14,141 nt of DNA from CANQDT01 sp051878935 (GTDB lineage: Bacteria > Bacillota > Clostridia > Lachnospirales > Lachnospiraceae): the NCBI GenBank assembly GCA_051878935.1, contig JBJELB010000034.1:1-14141 (forward strand), in the 5' to 3' direction. This document shows, piece by piece, positions 13,741 through 14,141 of the stretch. The notes below the pieces were generated by a model that was not told where the DNA came from, did no database searches, and worked only from the letters and a program-made list of their open reading frames with translations. A program made the translations under genes and the position numbers. Within the stretch, counting starts at the first letter, position 1, and every line of letters begins with the position of its first letter.

Positions 13741-14141
13741 ATGGACCGAGAAGAAATATTAAATACGAAAGACTATGACAGTGTGTTGAAAGAAGTGGAA
13801 ACAAACAGCCCATACAAAAGGCTGCCTTCTCCGGCAAAAAAGTGGATGAGTGTTTCGGAGATGGGGGAACTTCTAGGGCTTAAGAAAACAGACCGATATT
13901 GGCTGGTACATAAGAATTATTTTGAGACGAAAGACTTTGCCGGGAAAATGCGGATCAATATCAAGAGCTTTGAGAAATGGTACGCAAATCAGATCAAATA
14001 CCACAAAGTCAATGGGGAAGAGCCGAAAAAGGCATTCCGGAAATGGTATGACAGCCAAGGAAGCAGAAATGGGAAACCTATGCTAAAAAAGCAGAAGCAA
14101 AAAAACGAAAGAAGGAAATTGAGTATAAGGAAGAAATGGGA
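13741..14141 (+). CDS. Mobile-element helix-turn-helix protein, partial (runs off right end)
   Basis: The ATG at 13741 has a perfect AAGGAGGG (13726-13733) 7 bases upstream and the frame stays open to the last base (133 codons). Residues 24-95 (PYKRLPSPAKKWMSVSEMGE, then LLGLKKTDRYWLVHKNYFET and FEKWYANQIKYHKVNGEEP) resemble HTH proteins carried by clostridial conjugative elements, normally longer and built of two or more similar HTH modules. Here NGEEP runs directly into KKAFRKWYDSQ, which looks like the end of a second module, as if its middle were missing. After residue about 106 the sequence becomes a basic tail (KKQKQKNERRKLSIRKKW), and a +2 shifted frame gives a more natural charged-helix reading. 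Truncation or frameshift is therefore possible. The family match is from recollection only. Confidence 0.7.
   Translation, partial: MDREEILNTKDYDSVLKEVETNSPYKRLPSPAKKWMSVSEMGELLGLKKTDRYWLVHKNYFETKDFAGKMRINIKSFEKWYANQIKYHKVNGEEPKKAFRKWYDSQGSRNGKPMLKKQKQKNERRKLSIRKKW

Noticed and set aside
13209..13896. Repeat of AAAACAGACCGA near 13210 and 13885
   Set aside because: A 12-base match in 14 kb is expected by chance and has no extension on either side.
1..14141. tRNA, rRNA, CRISPR array, T-box or SAM/lysine riboswitch
   Set aside because: No cloverleaf, regular spacer-repeat array or riboswitch core was seen; leaders before the hom operon and lysC are too short.

Overview
The window looks like a chromosome segment of a low-to-mid GC Firmicute of class Clostridia, most likely a Lachnospiraceae-type gut anaerobe. 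This rests on protein style (SecA with a SEC-C zinc tail, PheB/UPF0735 ACT protein, Tex), strong AGGAGG ribosome binding sites, and a conjugative-element-style excisionase/HTH module at the right end. The genus assignment is inference.

Positions 1-10.8 kb are a dense housekeeping block on the + strand: secA (preprotein translocase ATPase), prfB (release factor 2, encoded without the usual programmed frameshift), then a four-gene aspartate/threonine pathway unit and a comEB-tex pair. The pathway unit is ACT-domain protein - hom - phosphoglycerate-mutase-like protein - lysC. It supplies aspartokinase and homoserine dehydrogenase; the mutase-like protein between them is the likely homoserine kinase, and the ACT protein, with an HTH-like segment, may be a sensor or regulator. 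lysC carries an internal in-frame ribosome binding site and ATG that would produce a separate ACT-only beta subunit. Hairpins and candidate promoters lie at the joints secA/prfB, prfB/ACT and lysC/comEB.

Positions 10.8-12.9 kb are accessory. A convergent gene encodes a secreted, GLUG-like and Ig-like surface protein with an acidic, low-complexity tandem-repeat linker; it has a near-consensus sigma-A-type promoter. Next to it, divergently, is a small HipB/y4mF-type HTH gene with no hipA beside it. The last bases of tex and of this HTH gene are nearly identical (25 of 27 aligned positions), so this segment is bracketed by a direct repeat, which may mark an old insertion.

Positions 12.9-14.1 kb are decayed and mobile DNA: the N-terminus of a type I restriction methyltransferase that breaks off after 48 codons, gene-poor DNA with one strong terminator, a small excisionase-like HTH protein, and the start of a mobile-element HTH protein that runs off the right end. 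I saw no tRNA, rRNA, CRISPR array or complete insertion sequence.
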